A stretch of DNA of 64,000 bases from Actimicrobium sp047621345 (GCA_047621345.1 JBLHLW010000001.1:150658-214657), one strand, 5' to 3'; numbered from the stretch's first letter, positions 53,370 through 63,019 are shown. Numbers and translations are program-made. Notes: generated from the sequence alone by a model not told the origin.

Positions 53370-53575
53370 GACTGCGATGGCGCAATGCTCCGTGTCGATC
53401 TGGAACACGCTGATGGTTTTACCAGGTTCAACGCCTGTTCCTGCATCGATTCTGCCATCGGTTTCCAGTCGCAACTCCCAAGTGTTACCGGTCCTTATGC
53501 GTAGCAGGATGGTGGGCGACATGGCCCGTATCTTGTTGTTGTCGCGTCGGTCGCGTTCAAACCGATAATTTTTTG
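53370..53575 (-). pseudogene. Decayed chemoreceptor 3' end joined to transporter 5' part
   Basis: 53370-53455 matches the chemoreceptor end (50141-50232), for example CCTGTTCCTGCATCGATTCT. From about 53453 to 53575 it matches the start of the transporter gene (52238-52370), including ATGCGTAGCAGGAT. About 2 kb that separates these parts in the intact copy is missing. The orientation is the same as the intact pair. Weak similarity to the chemoreceptor stop starts near 53162. With the preceding remnant it shows an old tandem duplication. Confidence 0.82.
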
Positions 53576-53739
53576 GCAATAACCGTTGTTCTATCGGAGA
53601 TGTTTGAATTGCTGAATGCACGGGATGTTGATATGTCGACCGAGTGACACAACGTGACGGCGGCAGGGTTGCGAGACTTCATGCCGTTGCGCCCGGTACA
53701 ATGCGACTTCATTTTTAACCGTTCAATCGAACCTCCCCC

Positions 53740-54465
53740 ATGACTGACACACTCCGCCTGGCCAAACGCGTCGCCGAAGAATTCGGTTGTTCCCGCACCG
53801 AAGCCGAACAGTTCATTGAAGGAGGCTGGATTACGGTGGATGGCGTGCTTACCGAAGAAGCTGGCGCGCGAGTGACCGCGGCGCAGGCAGTCGTGCTATT
53901 GCCCGACGCGGTGCCGGCACCGCTCGATCCCGTGACGATCCTGCTGCACAAGCCGGCGGGCCTGCGCACCGTCGACGCGATTGATCCGGCGCTAGGTTGG
54001 ATCACGCCAGAGACGCTAGGGCCGGACGATCGCTCCGGCTTGCGTTTCCTGCGGCGTCACACCAAGGCACTGACGCTGACGACTCCGCTCGAAGACAGCG
54101 CCAGTGGTTTGCTAGTACTGACGCAGGACTGGCGCATCGAACGTGCGCTGGCGCAGGAGGCCAATCGCATCGAGCAGGAGTTTGTGGTCGAGGTGATTGG
54201 CGCCCTCGATGACGCTGCAATGGAATTGCTGTTGCATGGTCTGAAGTGGAATGGCAAACCGATGACGTCAATGAAAGTGAGCTGGCAAAGCGAGCATAAA
54301 TTGCGCTTCGCGATCAAGGCCGCCGAGCGGGGACAGATTCCTTACTTGTGCGAGAAGGTTGGATTGCAGGTGGTATCGATCAAGCGGATCCGCATTGGAC
54401 GGATGTCGATGTCAGCGCTGCCAGTGGGGCAGTGGCGGTATTTGTTGGGGTATGAGCGGTTTTGA
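53740..54465 (+). CDS. RluF/RsuA-family rRNA pseudouridine synthase
   Basis: A 241-residue protein with an S4 RNA-binding domain (LRLAKRVAEEFGCSRTEAEQFIEGGWITVDG, residues 4-34) and a pseudouridine synthase domain (ILLHKPAG, then PLEDSASGLLVLTQD, and QIPYLCEKVGLQVVSIKRIRIG). In most members the catalytic Asp stands in RLDxxxxGL; here the aligned position seems to be Glu in PLEDSASGL, with Asp next. This may change activity. A decayed copy lies upstream. The target uridine is unknown. Confidence 0.9.
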   Translation: MTDTLRLAKRVAEEFGCSRTEAEQFIEGGWITVDGVLTEEAGARVTAAQAVVLLPDAVPAPLDPVTILLHKPAGLRTVDAIDPALGWITPETLGPDDRSGLRFLRRHTKALTLTTPLEDSASGLLVLTQDWRIERALAQEANRIEQEFVVEVIGALDDAAMELLLHGLKWNGKPMTSMKVSWQSEHKLRFAIKAAERGQIPYLCEKVGLQVVSIKRIRIGRMSMSALPVGQWRYLLGYERF

Positions 54466-54502
54466 AAGTGCCCACGTCCGACACGCCCGTCTGAATAGGG
54501 TC

Positions 54503-54614
54503 GTATGGTGGGCACGGGGGTTATCGTGCCCACGCGGGACCATCGGAGGGCGACCGGATTTGGCGAAAATTGTTGGTGCGCGCGCGTGGGCACAGGATAC
54601 CGTGCCCACCCTAC
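54503..54614. repeat. TIR-type intergenic element, copy 5
   Basis: A 112 bp element starting GTATGGTGGGCACG and ending CGTGCCCACCCTAC, with the inner block GCGCGCGTGGGCACA. It lies between the convergent pseudouridine synthase and YgiQ genes, the usual 3'-end location of this family in the window. Confidence 0.85.
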
Positions 54615-54651
54615 GGCATGTCTTCGGGATGATTCGGACTGTGCCGGAAAA

Positions 54652-56901
54652 TTATTTCCGCCCGCTTCTCGCGACGGCGACCGGGCTCTTGCGAACGGGC
54701 CTGGCCTGTGCGCTTGGCGTACGTGACACCGCACCACCAGCACGCGGTTTGTTCTGGCCAAACTTTTTCGCCAGTTTCTCCGGGCTGGGTGTTTCGCGAC
54801 GACGTTCGATGGCCATCAGGCCTGGTGTCGGCGCCGAGTGACGCGGCACCAGATGCTTCTCACCGCTGCCGATCAGTTCCGAGCGCCCCATCCGTTGCAA
54901 GGCTTCGCGGATGATTTCCCAGTTGTCGGGATCGTGATAGCGCAGGAACGCCTTGTGCAGTTTGCGGATCTTGCCGGTACGGACGGTTTCGACCGCTTCC
55001 GAATCAGCAGTAACCTTACGCAGCGGGTTCTTGCGCGTGTGGTACATCGTCGTTGCCAGCGCCATCGGCGTTGGCATGAAGGTCTGTACCTGATCGAGGC
55101 GGAAATTGTTTTTCTTCAGCCAGAGCGACAAATTGAGCATGTCTTCATCGGTGGTGCCCGGGTGGGCGGCGATGAAATACGGGATCAGATACTGTTCCTT
55201 GCCGGCTTCTTTCGAATACTTCTCGAACAATTCCTTGAACTTGTCATAGGCACCCATGCCCGGCTTCATCATCTTCGACAAGGGGCCTTCTTCGGAATGC
55301 TCGGGTGCGATTTTCAGCAAGCCGCCGACGTGGTGGGTCACCAGTTCCTTGACATATTCGGGAGAGCGCACAGCGAGGTCGTAACGTACGCCGGAACTGA
55401 TCAGAATTTTTTTCACGCCGGGTATCGCGCGCGCTTTGCGATAGAGCTGAATCAGCTTGCTATGGTCCGTACCGAGGTTCGAACAAATGGTCGGATAGAC
55501 GCAAGACAAGCGCCGGCACGATTCTTCGATGGTTTTTTCTTTGCAAGCCAGCCGGTACATGTTGGCGGTTGGGCCACCCATGTCGGAGATGGTGCCGGTA
55601 AAGCCTTTGGTCTTGTCGCGGATTAATTCAATTTCGCGCAGGATCGACGGTTCGGAACGGCTCTGGATGATGCGACCTTCGTGTTCGGTAATCGAGCAGA
55701 ACGTGCAGCCACCGAAGCAGCCACGCATGATGTTGACCGAAAACCGGATCATGTCCCATGCCGGGATCTTGGCCTTGCCGTAGCTCGGGTGCGGCGCGCG
55801 CGCATAGTTCATGTCGTAGACGCCGTCCATTTCATCCATTGCCAGCGGCAGCGGTGGCGGATTGAGCCAGACATCGCGTTCGCCATGGGCTTGGACCATC
55901 GCACGGGCATTGCCTGGGTTCGATTCAAGATGGAAAACCCGTGAGGCGTGGGCATACAGCACGGGATCATCCTTGATCACGTCATAGCCGGGCAGGCGGA
56001 TCACAGTCTTGTTGCGGATTTCTTTCTGGGCGGCCTGTCGTTCCTCGCGGCTCAGGATCAGGATCGGTTTTGCCACCACCGTTGGCTCGGCATTGGCGGT
56101 GCCGCAACTGGTTGGTTCCTTGGTTTTCATTTCGTACGGATCGGGATGGGCTTCAACCCGGCCTGGTGTGTCGACCCGGGTCGAATTGGCTTCAGTCCAG
56201 TCGTCGGCTGGCAACCAGCCGCGCGACACCATGAAAGCGGTGCCACGCAGGTTACGGATTTCCTTGATTGGTTCGCCTGCGGCGATACGATGCGTGAGGT
56301 CTACCAGCGCCCGTTCGGCATTGCCGAATAGCAGGATGTCGGCTTTCGAATCCGGTAACACCGAGCGGCGCACCTTGTCCGACCAATAATCGTAGTGGGC
56401 GATGCGACGCAGGCTGGCTTCAATGCTGCCGATGACGACGTTGGCATCCGGATAGGCTTCGCGGGCACGCTGGGCATAGACGACTAGCGCCCGGTCGGGT
56501 CGCTTGTTGGCTTCGCCGTTGGGCGTGTAAGCATCATCGGAACGGATTTTGCGATCGGCCGTGTAGCGGTTCACCATCGAGTCCATGTTGCCCGCAGTGA
56601 CACCGAAATACAGGTTGGGTTTGCCAAGCGAACGGAACGCATCGACGGATAGCCAGTCAGGCTGCGCAATGATCCCGACGCGAAAGCCCTGTGCCTCCAG
56701 CAACCGACCGATCAAGGCCATACCGAAGCTCGGATGATCGATGTAGGCATCGCCGGTCACCAGAATCACATCACAGGAATCCCATCCCAAGACGTCCATT
56801 TCTGCCCGTGACATTGGCAGAAAGGGGGCGGGTTTGCCAAGCGCAGGACGATTGGCAACACGGTGGGCGGGATAGGCGAAGAGGTTTTTCGGGGATTCCA
56901 T
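54652..56901 (-). CDS. ygiQ: YgiQ family radical SAM protein
   Basis: A 749-residue radical SAM enzyme. The N-terminal UPF0313 domain begins near MDVLGWDSCDVILVTGDAYIDHPSFG. The cluster motif RGCFGGCTFC (CxxxCxxC) is near residue 392, followed by SITEHEGRIIQSRS. A DUF3362-type C-terminal domain ends in a basic, Arg/Lys/Pro-rich tail (about 700-749). Its reaction is unknown; the family is widely conserved. It is monocistronic by position. Confidence 0.92.
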   Translation of the reverse strand: MESPKNLFAYPAHRVANRPALGKPAPFLPMSRAEMDVLGWDSCDVILVTGDAYIDHPSFGMALIGRLLEAQGFRVGIIAQPDWLSVDAFRSLGKPNLYFGVTAGNMDSMVNRYTADRKIRSDDAYTPNGEANKRPDRALVVYAQRAREAYPDANVVIGSIEASLRRIAHYDYWSDKVRRSVLPDSKADILLFGNAERALVDLTHRIAAGEPIKEIRNLRGTAFMVSRGWLPADDWTEANSTRVDTPGRVEAHPDPYEMKTKEPTSCGTANAEPTVVAKPILILSREERQAAQKEIRNKTVIRLPGYDVIKDDPVLYAHASRVFHLESNPGNARAMVQAHGERDVWLNPPPLPLAMDEMDGVYDMNYARAPHPSYGKAKIPAWDMIRFSVNIMRGCFGGCTFCSITEHEGRIIQSRSEPSILREIELIRDKTKGFTGTISDMGGPTANMYRLACKEKTIEESCRRLSCVYPTICSNLGTDHSKLIQLYRKARAIPGVKKILISSGVRYDLAVRSPEYVKELVTHHVGGLLKIAPEHSEEGPLSKMMKPGMGAYDKFKELFEKYSKEAGKEQYLIPYFIAAHPGTTDEDMLNLSLWLKKNNFRLDQVQTFMPTPMALATTMYHTRKNPLRKVTADSEAVETVRTGKIRKLHKAFLRYHDPDNWEIIREALQRMGRSELIGSGEKHLVPRHSAPTPGLMAIERRRETPSPEKLAKKFGQNKPRAGGAVSRTPSAQARPVRKSPVAVARSGRK

Positions 56902-57059
56902 AAGCGATGCGTCCTCACAGGAGGCGGGTCAGGGTCTAGGTTGGGAAGCGCGCAGTATGACAGCTTTAACCCGTCGCGCGTTGACGGTATTTAGCTGGCC
57001 GATGGGTAACTGATCGGACACTACCTATCTCGCTTGACGGTTTGGTCATGTTAGGTTCT

Positions 57060-57077
57060 ACTGAGCGCTCGCTCAGT
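57060..57077. promoter_or_regulatory. Inverted repeat, likely operator
   Basis: ACTGAGCG and CGCTCAGT, separated by CT, form a perfect 8 bp dyad 76 bp before the binding-protein start. The size and symmetry fit a TetR-type repressor site. No tetR-like gene is in the window, so the regulator is unknown. Confidence 0.5.
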
Positions 57078-57153
57078 GATCTATTTGAGTCGCTGGTTCG
57101 ATCATCGAGGCGTCTCCCGGTTCCAACCCCCGTTCGCTTTTAGGCGCATCCAT

Positions 57154-58203
57154 ATGGCGTTTGTAAACTCATTGATGCGCTTGATGTGTCTGGCTTTCTT
57201 GCTGGGCGCGATACCGCTGGCAGGTTCTGTACATGCCGAACCGCTATTACGCATACTTGCCTGGCCGGGCTATGCCGATCCCGATGTTGTCGCGGCATTC
57301 GAAAAAAAAACCGGGGCACGGGTTGAGGTTACCTTCGTCAACACGGATGAAGAGCTGTGGACCAGACTCTCCAGGAATAATGGGGAGGACTTTGATGTGT
57401 TTGCGGTCAATACCGCTGAGCTGCAGCGCTATATCGACAGGGGGTTGAGTGCGCCCCTGGATCTGGCCGAGATTCCTAACCAGGCCCGCCAGCTTCCCCG
57501 TTTTCGGAATATCACCGGAATCCCTGGCCTGATGCGTGACAAGCGTCTGTACGCCATTCCGTATACCTATGCCGAGATGGGACTGATCTACAACCGCAAA
57601 CTGGTGGCGCAGGAACCAACCTCCATGGACGCGATGTGGGACCCGGCATACCGGGGCAAGGTGTTGGCGTATAGCGGTAGTGTGCATAATTTTTCGGTTG
57701 CTGCACTGCTTGACGGCAGCAAAAACCCATTTCAGCTGACGCCGGACGAATTTCGCAGCGCCAGTCGCCGGTTGGTACGGTTGCGCCGCAATGTACTCGC
57801 GTTCTATTCCTCCCCGGAAGAGGCGGTCAAGCTATACCTTAATAATGACATTGCGCTAGTGTTCGCCAACTTTGGCACCCAGCAGGTTCAAGCCTTACGG
57901 GCCGCCGGTGCCGACGTGGGCTACGTTGTGCCGAAGCAAGGTGTGCTGGCATGGTTGGACTGCTGGGCCGTCACCGGGCGGGCTCGATTCCCCCGACTGG
58001 CGGCGCAATGGATTGATGCGACATTGCAAGCAGATGCCAGTGCGCTTTTCAGCGAGCGGCATGGTCTTGCCAATACAGTGACAACGACTACGCTGAGCAA
58101 GGCCAGCGACAAGCTGATCTGGCTGGCGCCGGTTGAAGATGTGGATAAACGACATGATCTGTGGGCCAGAATCCTGTCCGGCGATATTTTGCGGAAATTT
58201 TGA
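57154..58203 (+). CDS. Periplasmic polyamine-type substrate-binding protein
   Basis: A 349-residue extracellular solute-binding protein of the PotD/PotF type. Signal peptide to about residue 28 (LAGSVHA), then LLRILAWPGYADPDVVAAFEKKTGARVEV, typical of spermidine/putrescine-binding proteins, and IPYTYAEMGLIYNRK in the middle. No ABC permease or ATPase lies nearby. It is followed two bases later by a GGDEF sensor gene, so it may serve as a ligand sensor. The ATG at 57154 precedes the signal peptide; the frame is open to 57076. Confidence 0.88.
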   Translation: MAFVNSLMRLMCLAFLLGAIPLAGSVHAEPLLRILAWPGYADPDVVAAFEKKTGARVEVTFVNTDEELWTRLSRNNGEDFDVFAVNTAELQRYIDRGLSAPLDLAEIPNQARQLPRFRNITGIPGLMRDKRLYAIPYTYAEMGLIYNRKLVAQEPTSMDAMWDPAYRGKVLAYSGSVHNFSVAALLDGSKNPFQLTPDEFRSASRRLVRLRRNVLAFYSSPEEAVKLYLNNDIALVFANFGTQQVQALRAAGADVGYVVPKQGVLAWLDCWAVTGRARFPRLAAQWIDATLQADASALFSERHGLANTVTTTTLSKASDKLIWLAPVEDVDKRHDLWARILSGDILRKF

Positions 58204-58205
58204 GC

Positions 58206-59948
58206 ATGATGCGCCTAGGAGTCGGCTTCAAGCTGGGTATTTGGCTGGCGCTGTTCGGCATTTTGACGACCGCGCTAACCGGTTATTACGCTTACTCCCA
58301 AAGCCGTGAATTATTGATCTTAGCGGCAGAAGACAAGCTGCTGACTGCCACTGAAGTGCTCGGCCAGCGATTTCTCGATTCGCTGATACCGATAACGGAA
58401 GACCTCAGCATGATCGTCTCGCTACCCGCATTGACCGATCTGGCTAAGGGCGCGACCGGTACGGACGTTGCAAAATATAACCAGACCAAGCTGCAGGAGG
58501 TGTTTGCCAGTTTGCTCACGTCGCGCGTCGATTACGTGCAAATACGTCTGGTCGGCGTGGCCGATTTTGGCAAGGAGCTGATTCGTGCCGACAGGACTGC
58601 CGAAGGCATCCAAGCGGTCAGGAATGATGACCTGCAGGAAAAGGCGCACTTCCCCTATGTATTTGAAGCCATCAAGATGCCCCCCGGAGAGTTCTACTTT
58701 TCGAAGATCAACCTCAATCGTGAGCGGCATTGGCAAGACGGATTTGATACGCCGACCTTGCGGATCGCCACTCCGGTGCGTGGTATTGACGGCAAAGTGT
58801 TTGGGATTGTCATCGTCAACGTTGATCTCAATCGCCTGTTTAATCGGATACGCAGCAACCTGCCGGGCAACATTGACTTGGTTCTGACCAACGACGAAGG
58901 CGATTACCTGATTCATCCCGATCAGCGCAAGACCTTCGGCTTTGATCAAGGGCGACGCTTCCTGATTCAGGAGGACATTGATGAAATCAAGACATTGTTA
59001 TCGCCGGGGCCAATCAGGCATTTGTTGACGCGGACTCATAGTGGATCGCAAGACGAGGCGAGTGCAGGGGCTTTCCTCCGGATACCGTTTGGCAGTGCGG
59101 ATCAGAATTACTTTGTTTTATTAGGTCTACAAACGCCACTAAGGCTTGTGCTTAATGACAGTGCGTTGTTGGGGGTAACCATCATTCAGATTACCGTACT
59201 GTGCAGTTTGGCGGCCGCGTGTCTCTCGTTCGCGCTGTCGTTCGTGCTGGCCAAACCGTTGAATGCGGTGGCGAACGCGGTCAAGCAATTCGAGGCTGGT
59301 AAAGAGGTCGTCAATCTACCGACCGAACGCGATGATGAAATTGGCTACTTGGCACGCAGCTTCCAGCAAATGAGCAGCCGGCTCAGTAGCCAGGTTGGTG
59401 ATCTTCAGTCGCGCGAGCAACATTTGCGCTATGTAGCCCATCACGATCAATTAACCGGCTTGCCAAATCGCACGATGTTCCAGCAATCATTGGACGCGTT
59501 GATCAAGAAGGCGCAGATTGATGACAGCCGTTTTTGCCTGATGTTTATTGATCTAGATAAGTTCAAACAGGTTAACGACCAATTGGGTCATTTGGTGGGT
59601 GATCAGGCCCTGCAATTAGCCGCATTGCGGATGCGGGCATCGGTGCGCAACGAAGATCTCGTCGCTCGGCTTGGTGGTGATGAATTCACCATTCTGGTCA
59701 GCGACTTCCGTCATGAGTCCGACGTGACGGCGATGGCGTTGAAGCTGATCCATGTATTTGACCAGTCGTTTGTTGTCGAGGGCCACGAGTTCGAGATGAC
59801 TTGCAGCATCGGCATCAGCATGTTTCCTCAGGATGGCAAGGATGCTGATCAGTTGCTCAACGCTGCAGATGCCGCGATGTATCGTGCCAAGATGGGAAAA
59901 CGTAGCATGCTGGAGTGGTTTAGTGATTTGTCGGGTAGCGTGACTTAA
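58206..59948 (+). CDS. Membrane diguanylate cyclase with Cache-type sensor
   Basis: A 580-residue protein. Membrane helix 10-32, periplasmic dCache-like domain (about 35-320, with DYVQIRLVGVADFGKELIRAD and TPVRGIDGKVFGIVIVNVD), second helix near 325-350, HAMP, and a GGDEF domain with intact GGDEF at 490-494 and an RxxD-type inhibitory site (RNED) just before it. It should make c-di-GMP. The ATG lies two bases after the binding-protein stop. Met2 is an alternative. Confidence 0.93.
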   Translation: MMRLGVGFKLGIWLALFGILTTALTGYYAYSQSRELLILAAEDKLLTATEVLGQRFLDSLIPITEDLSMIVSLPALTDLAKGATGTDVAKYNQTKLQEVFASLLTSRVDYVQIRLVGVADFGKELIRADRTAEGIQAVRNDDLQEKAHFPYVFEAIKMPPGEFYFSKINLNRERHWQDGFDTPTLRIATPVRGIDGKVFGIVIVNVDLNRLFNRIRSNLPGNIDLVLTNDEGDYLIHPDQRKTFGFDQGRRFLIQEDIDEIKTLLSPGPIRHLLTRTHSGSQDEASAGAFLRIPFGSADQNYFVLLGLQTPLRLVLNDSALLGVTIIQITVLCSLAAACLSFALSFVLAKPLNAVANAVKQFEAGKEVVNLPTERDDEIGYLARSFQQMSSRLSSQVGDLQSREQHLRYVAHHDQLTGLPNRTMFQQSLDALIKKAQIDDSRFCLMFIDLDKFKQVNDQLGHLVGDQALQLAALRMRASVRNEDLVARLGGDEFTILVSDFRHESDVTAMALKLIHVFDQSFVVEGHEFEMTCSIGISMFPQDGKDADQLLNAADAAMYRAKMGKRSMLEWFSDLSGSVT

Positions 59949-59966
59949 CGGCAGCGAGTCATAAAA

Positions 59967-59994
59967 AAAGCCGCTCGTGTGTGCGAGCGGCTTT
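59967..59994. terminator. Bidirectional Rho-independent terminator
   Basis: AAAGCCGCTCG pairs with CGAGCGGCTTT around TGTGTG, with an A-run to the left. It lies between the convergent GGDEF and Tim44-like genes. The T-run is strong for minus-strand transcripts and short for plus-strand ones. Confidence 0.85.
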
Positions 59995-60012
59995 CGAATC
60001 CGTAAATCAATG

Positions 60013-60927
60013 TCAGTTCAGTTGCTGTATTCCTGCCAGCACCCAGCCACCCTGACCATTGCATGGTTTCGACAGGTTCCATACCTCGTTAAATGGCTCT
60101 GGAGGTGCCGACTCGGACTCCTTGATCATGCCGGAAAACTTGATGCTGGCCAGATGATCTGCGTCGACAATCTCCATGCCCAGCAATTCTGCATCGAGAT
60201 GCACCACGTCGGTATGGCTAGCGGACGGGCCGCGCTCCTGTATCTGCAAACGCAGTTCGGCGAACATTTCTGGCGTTGTGAACTCGCGGATATCATTGAT
60301 ATTGGCGCTGTCCCACGCCGCTTGCAAGCGCACGAAATAGGTCTTCGTGTGACGCAAGAAGCTGGTTGTATCGAAATCAGCCGGAATCCCCCAGGGTGCC
60401 TGATAAGTCGCTTGGCCGTTGCCGTCTGCTGCACCACCGAAGCTGCCGCCACTGAACTGATTACCCGCAGCGGGACTAATACGCGCGCCTATTTCAGGTG
60501 TGAATCTGGTTTTTTGTGCTCCTGCATAGGCCGGTTGCGTCCCACCTTGTTCGGATTTACGCTTGAACATTCGGTAGATGAAGTAGCCAGCCGCTGCCAG
60601 CAAACCTACCATCAGCATCGTACTGATCATGCTTGCCATCGCGCCACCCAAACCCATGCTTGACAACAATGCCCCAAGGCCAAGTCCCAGCAGGGCGCCG
60701 CCGAGCATGCCGCGCCATGGACTGGCGGGTTTTGGCGGAATTGCTGCCGGTGAGCCTGGCCGGGCAGTGCTGTTGGCGGCGGACTGTGAGGGCGCTTGAC
60801 GGCTCACATTTTGTGATTGCTTGCCAAACGATCCGCCACCGCCCATGCGTTTTTGCGCTTCGGCTTCGGTCGCGGTGACCGCTAGTGATGTCATGACGAT
60901 CATCATGGCAACAAAAAACTTCTTCAT
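60013..60927 (-). CDS. Tim44-like domain protein
   Basis: A 304-residue exported or membrane protein. Signal-like start MKKFFVAMMIVMTSLAVTATEAEA, a Gly/Ser/Gln-rich segment, two hydrophobic Gly/Ala/Met stretches (about 80-120), then a C-terminal Tim44/MRPL45-like domain (about 165-300: FLRHTKTYFVRLQAAWDSANINDIREFTTPEMFAELRLQIQ). Many betaproteobacteria have such a protein; its role is unclear. The promoter lies in the AT-rich gap to its right. Confidence 0.9.
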   Translation of the reverse strand: MKKFFVAMMIVMTSLAVTATEAEAQKRMGGGGSFGKQSQNVSRQAPSQSAANSTARPGSPAAIPPKPASPWRGMLGGALLGLGLGALLSSMGLGGAMASMISTMLMVGLLAAAGYFIYRMFKRKSEQGGTQPAYAGAQKTRFTPEIGARISPAAGNQFSGGSFGGAADGNGQATYQAPWGIPADFDTTSFLRHTKTYFVRLQAAWDSANINDIREFTTPEMFAELRLQIQERGPSASHTDVVHLDAELLGMEIVDADHLASIKFSGMIKESESAPPEPFNEVWNLSKPCNGQGGWVLAGIQQLN

Positions 60928-61243
60928 GATTTCTCCAGGAAAATAATGCGCTGTGAAGTCCGGTCACAGCTACCGTGTTTGAACTCGGAAGCATTGTAGT
61001 TCCAGAAAAATAATTGAAAAAGAGGATATAAGTGAACTATTTATTCCGAAAAGATAAAATAGAGTGCTTCATGAGTGTGTTTTTCAGAGGACGTCTGAAG
61101 GGCGTCTTTACGACGCCGGTGTTGACCATTGTCAGAGCTAGTTTTCTTGTAACGATTTGTCTGGCTCGGATGATGCAAACTTGGTAGAGTCCGGTTCAAT
61201 TTCTCATAAGTAACGACCTCGTCACATCACCGCGAAAACCCCA
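60928..61243. other. Divergent control region, Tim44-like / GT39 genes
   Basis: 316 bp, AT-rich around 61000-61060. It contains a small hairpin GGCGTC-TTTAC-GACGCC near 61100 with no T-run. No gene or RNA is recognised; promoters for both divergent genes should lie here. Confidence 0.5.
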
Positions 61244-63019
61244 ATGCTTTTTTCTTTTTTCCTCCGACCTGTTCCGAAGTCTTACATCGCAGATGCACCC
61301 ATTTCGGCTACAGCGAGGTCGACGGTGGTGAGCCATCCGATCGCAGGTCTGCTGCCTTATGTGATGCTTGTGACCGTATTTATTTTTTTCGGCTTGACCG
61401 GTCACGATCCGTGGAAAGCCGACGAAGCCTACGTTTTTGGCGTCATCCACACCATGCTGGAAACGGGTAACTGGCTTATTCCCACTATTGCTGGTGAACC
61501 CTTCATGGAAAAGCCACCCTTGTATTATTGGGTGGCTGCTGCTTTCGTACATTTGCTTGGTGGTTGGATGGATCAACCGGATGCGGCGCGCATGGCGTCT
61601 GGTTTTTTTATGGCAATTAGTGCGTGGGCGGTTGCTTCCGCTGCGCGTGCCTGGTGGGGTAAAGGAGCCGGACGTTATGCGCCGCTGCTATTACTTGGTT
61701 GTCTTGGCACATTGACGCAATCGCACATGATGATGCCGGATGTTCCGTTGCTGACGGGATTTGCGCTGTCGGCATGGGGATTTTCCCGGGTTCTGACAAC
61801 CCCCAAAACGGGCGGACTATTGATTGGCATCGGAGTCGGCATCAGTTTCTTGTCGAAAGGTATCCTTGGGCCAGCAGTAATCGGTATCACCGCCTTCATG
61901 TTGCCGATATGTTTTCACGAGTGGCGCAAGCAGGAATTTTTTCGCGGACTTGCCATTGCGCTGGTGGTCGCCATGCCGATGTTGTTAGTCTGGCCGACTC
62001 TTCTGTATGCGCGTTCGCCGGCTCTGTTTATGGTCTGGTTTTGGGAAAATAATTTTGGCCGTTTTTTTGGATTCTCTGTGGTTCATTCAGGAACGGAGCA
62101 TCCGAAAGGATTTTGGCTGCAGACGCTACCCTGGTTCACGTTTCCCGTATTGCCATTAGCGCTATTTGCGCTCTGGCGGCAGCGACTCAGTGTGTTGAAC
62201 CATCCAGCGATGCAGTACGGGTTGGTCGCCACACTAGTGATGTTGCTGGTGCTGTCCGTGTCAGAGTCTGTCCGCGCTGTGTATGCATTGCCGTTACTGG
62301 TTCCTCTGGCCGTGCTGGCGGCGCCTTCGGTATCGTTTTTGCCGAGGCTGGTAGACCAACTCTGGTCAAAGGGCAGCAAATTATTATTTGCGCTGCTGGC
62401 CGGCCTGATTTGGTTGGGCTGGGCCATCATGATGGCCACTGATGCGGTGCCGGCCTGGCCCCGATTGTTGCGTGTTTTGCCGGCTGATTTCGTCCCGGAG
62501 TTTGACCTGCCGACGTTTTCGCTGGCACTAACGCTGACAATCGCAGCCTGGTACGCGCTGCGACTGTTTGCGAGATATCCAGCAAAGGGTCTGACTACTT
62601 GGCTCACCGGACTGACGTTGACATGGGCATTACTGACAACGTTGTGGATGCCGTGGCTGGACTACGCGAAAAGCTATCAGCAAGTATTCTCGACTATACC
62701 TTGGCCAGCATCGGTCACTTGCATCGCCAGCGTTGGCATGGGAGAAAGCGAGCGCGCCATGCTGGACTATGTGGCGCATCGCATTACGATACGGCGTGAA
62801 ATTCTCCCTGCCGCCACGTGCAACACGCTGTTAATGCAAGGCTACGCCGCTACCGGAAGCCAAGCAGTTGACCTGTCTGTTTGGGAGCCGATCTGGGACG
62901 GCGCACGCCCCGGAGATGACTGGCAACGTTTCTGGTTGTTCCGGGCTCGTCAGGAGGCACCCGCTTCTGCGATTGCCAGCATCAAATTAGACCAAAAAAC
63001 TCCTTTGACGGAGCCCTGA
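61244..63019 (+). CDS. GT39/ArnT-like membrane glycosyltransferase
   Basis: A 591-residue polytopic protein with about 12 membrane helices. The first loop carries DPWKADEAYVFGVIHTMLETGNWLIPTIAGEPFMEKPPLYYW, with the Asp/Glu and EKPP motifs of the ArnT/protein-mannosyltransferase family (GT39/GT83), which use polyprenyl-phosphate sugars. ArnT adds aminoarabinose to lipid A, but no other arn genes are seen, so the sugar and acceptor are unknown. The start at 61244 is uncertain; it has no good ribosome-binding site. Confidence 0.85.
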   Translation: MLFSFFLRPVPKSYIADAPISATARSTVVSHPIAGLLPYVMLVTVFIFFGLTGHDPWKADEAYVFGVIHTMLETGNWLIPTIAGEPFMEKPPLYYWVAAAFVHLLGGWMDQPDAARMASGFFMAISAWAVASAARAWWGKGAGRYAPLLLLGCLGTLTQSHMMMPDVPLLTGFALSAWGFSRVLTTPKTGGLLIGIGVGISFLSKGILGPAVIGITAFMLPICFHEWRKQEFFRGLAIALVVAMPMLLVWPTLLYARSPALFMVWFWENNFGRFFGFSVVHSGTEHPKGFWLQTLPWFTFPVLPLALFALWRQRLSVLNHPAMQYGLVATLVMLLVLSVSESVRAVYALPLLVPLAVLAAPSVSFLPRLVDQLWSKGSKLLFALLAGLIWLGWAIMMATDAVPAWPRLLRVLPADFVPEFDLPTFSLALTLTIAAWYALRLFARYPAKGLTTWLTGLTLTWALLTTLWMPWLDYAKSYQQVFSTIPWPASVTCIASVGMGESERAMLDYVAHRITIRREILPAATCNTLLMQGYAATGSQAVDLSVWEPIWDGARPGDDWQRFWLFRARQEAPASAIASIKLDQKTPLTEP

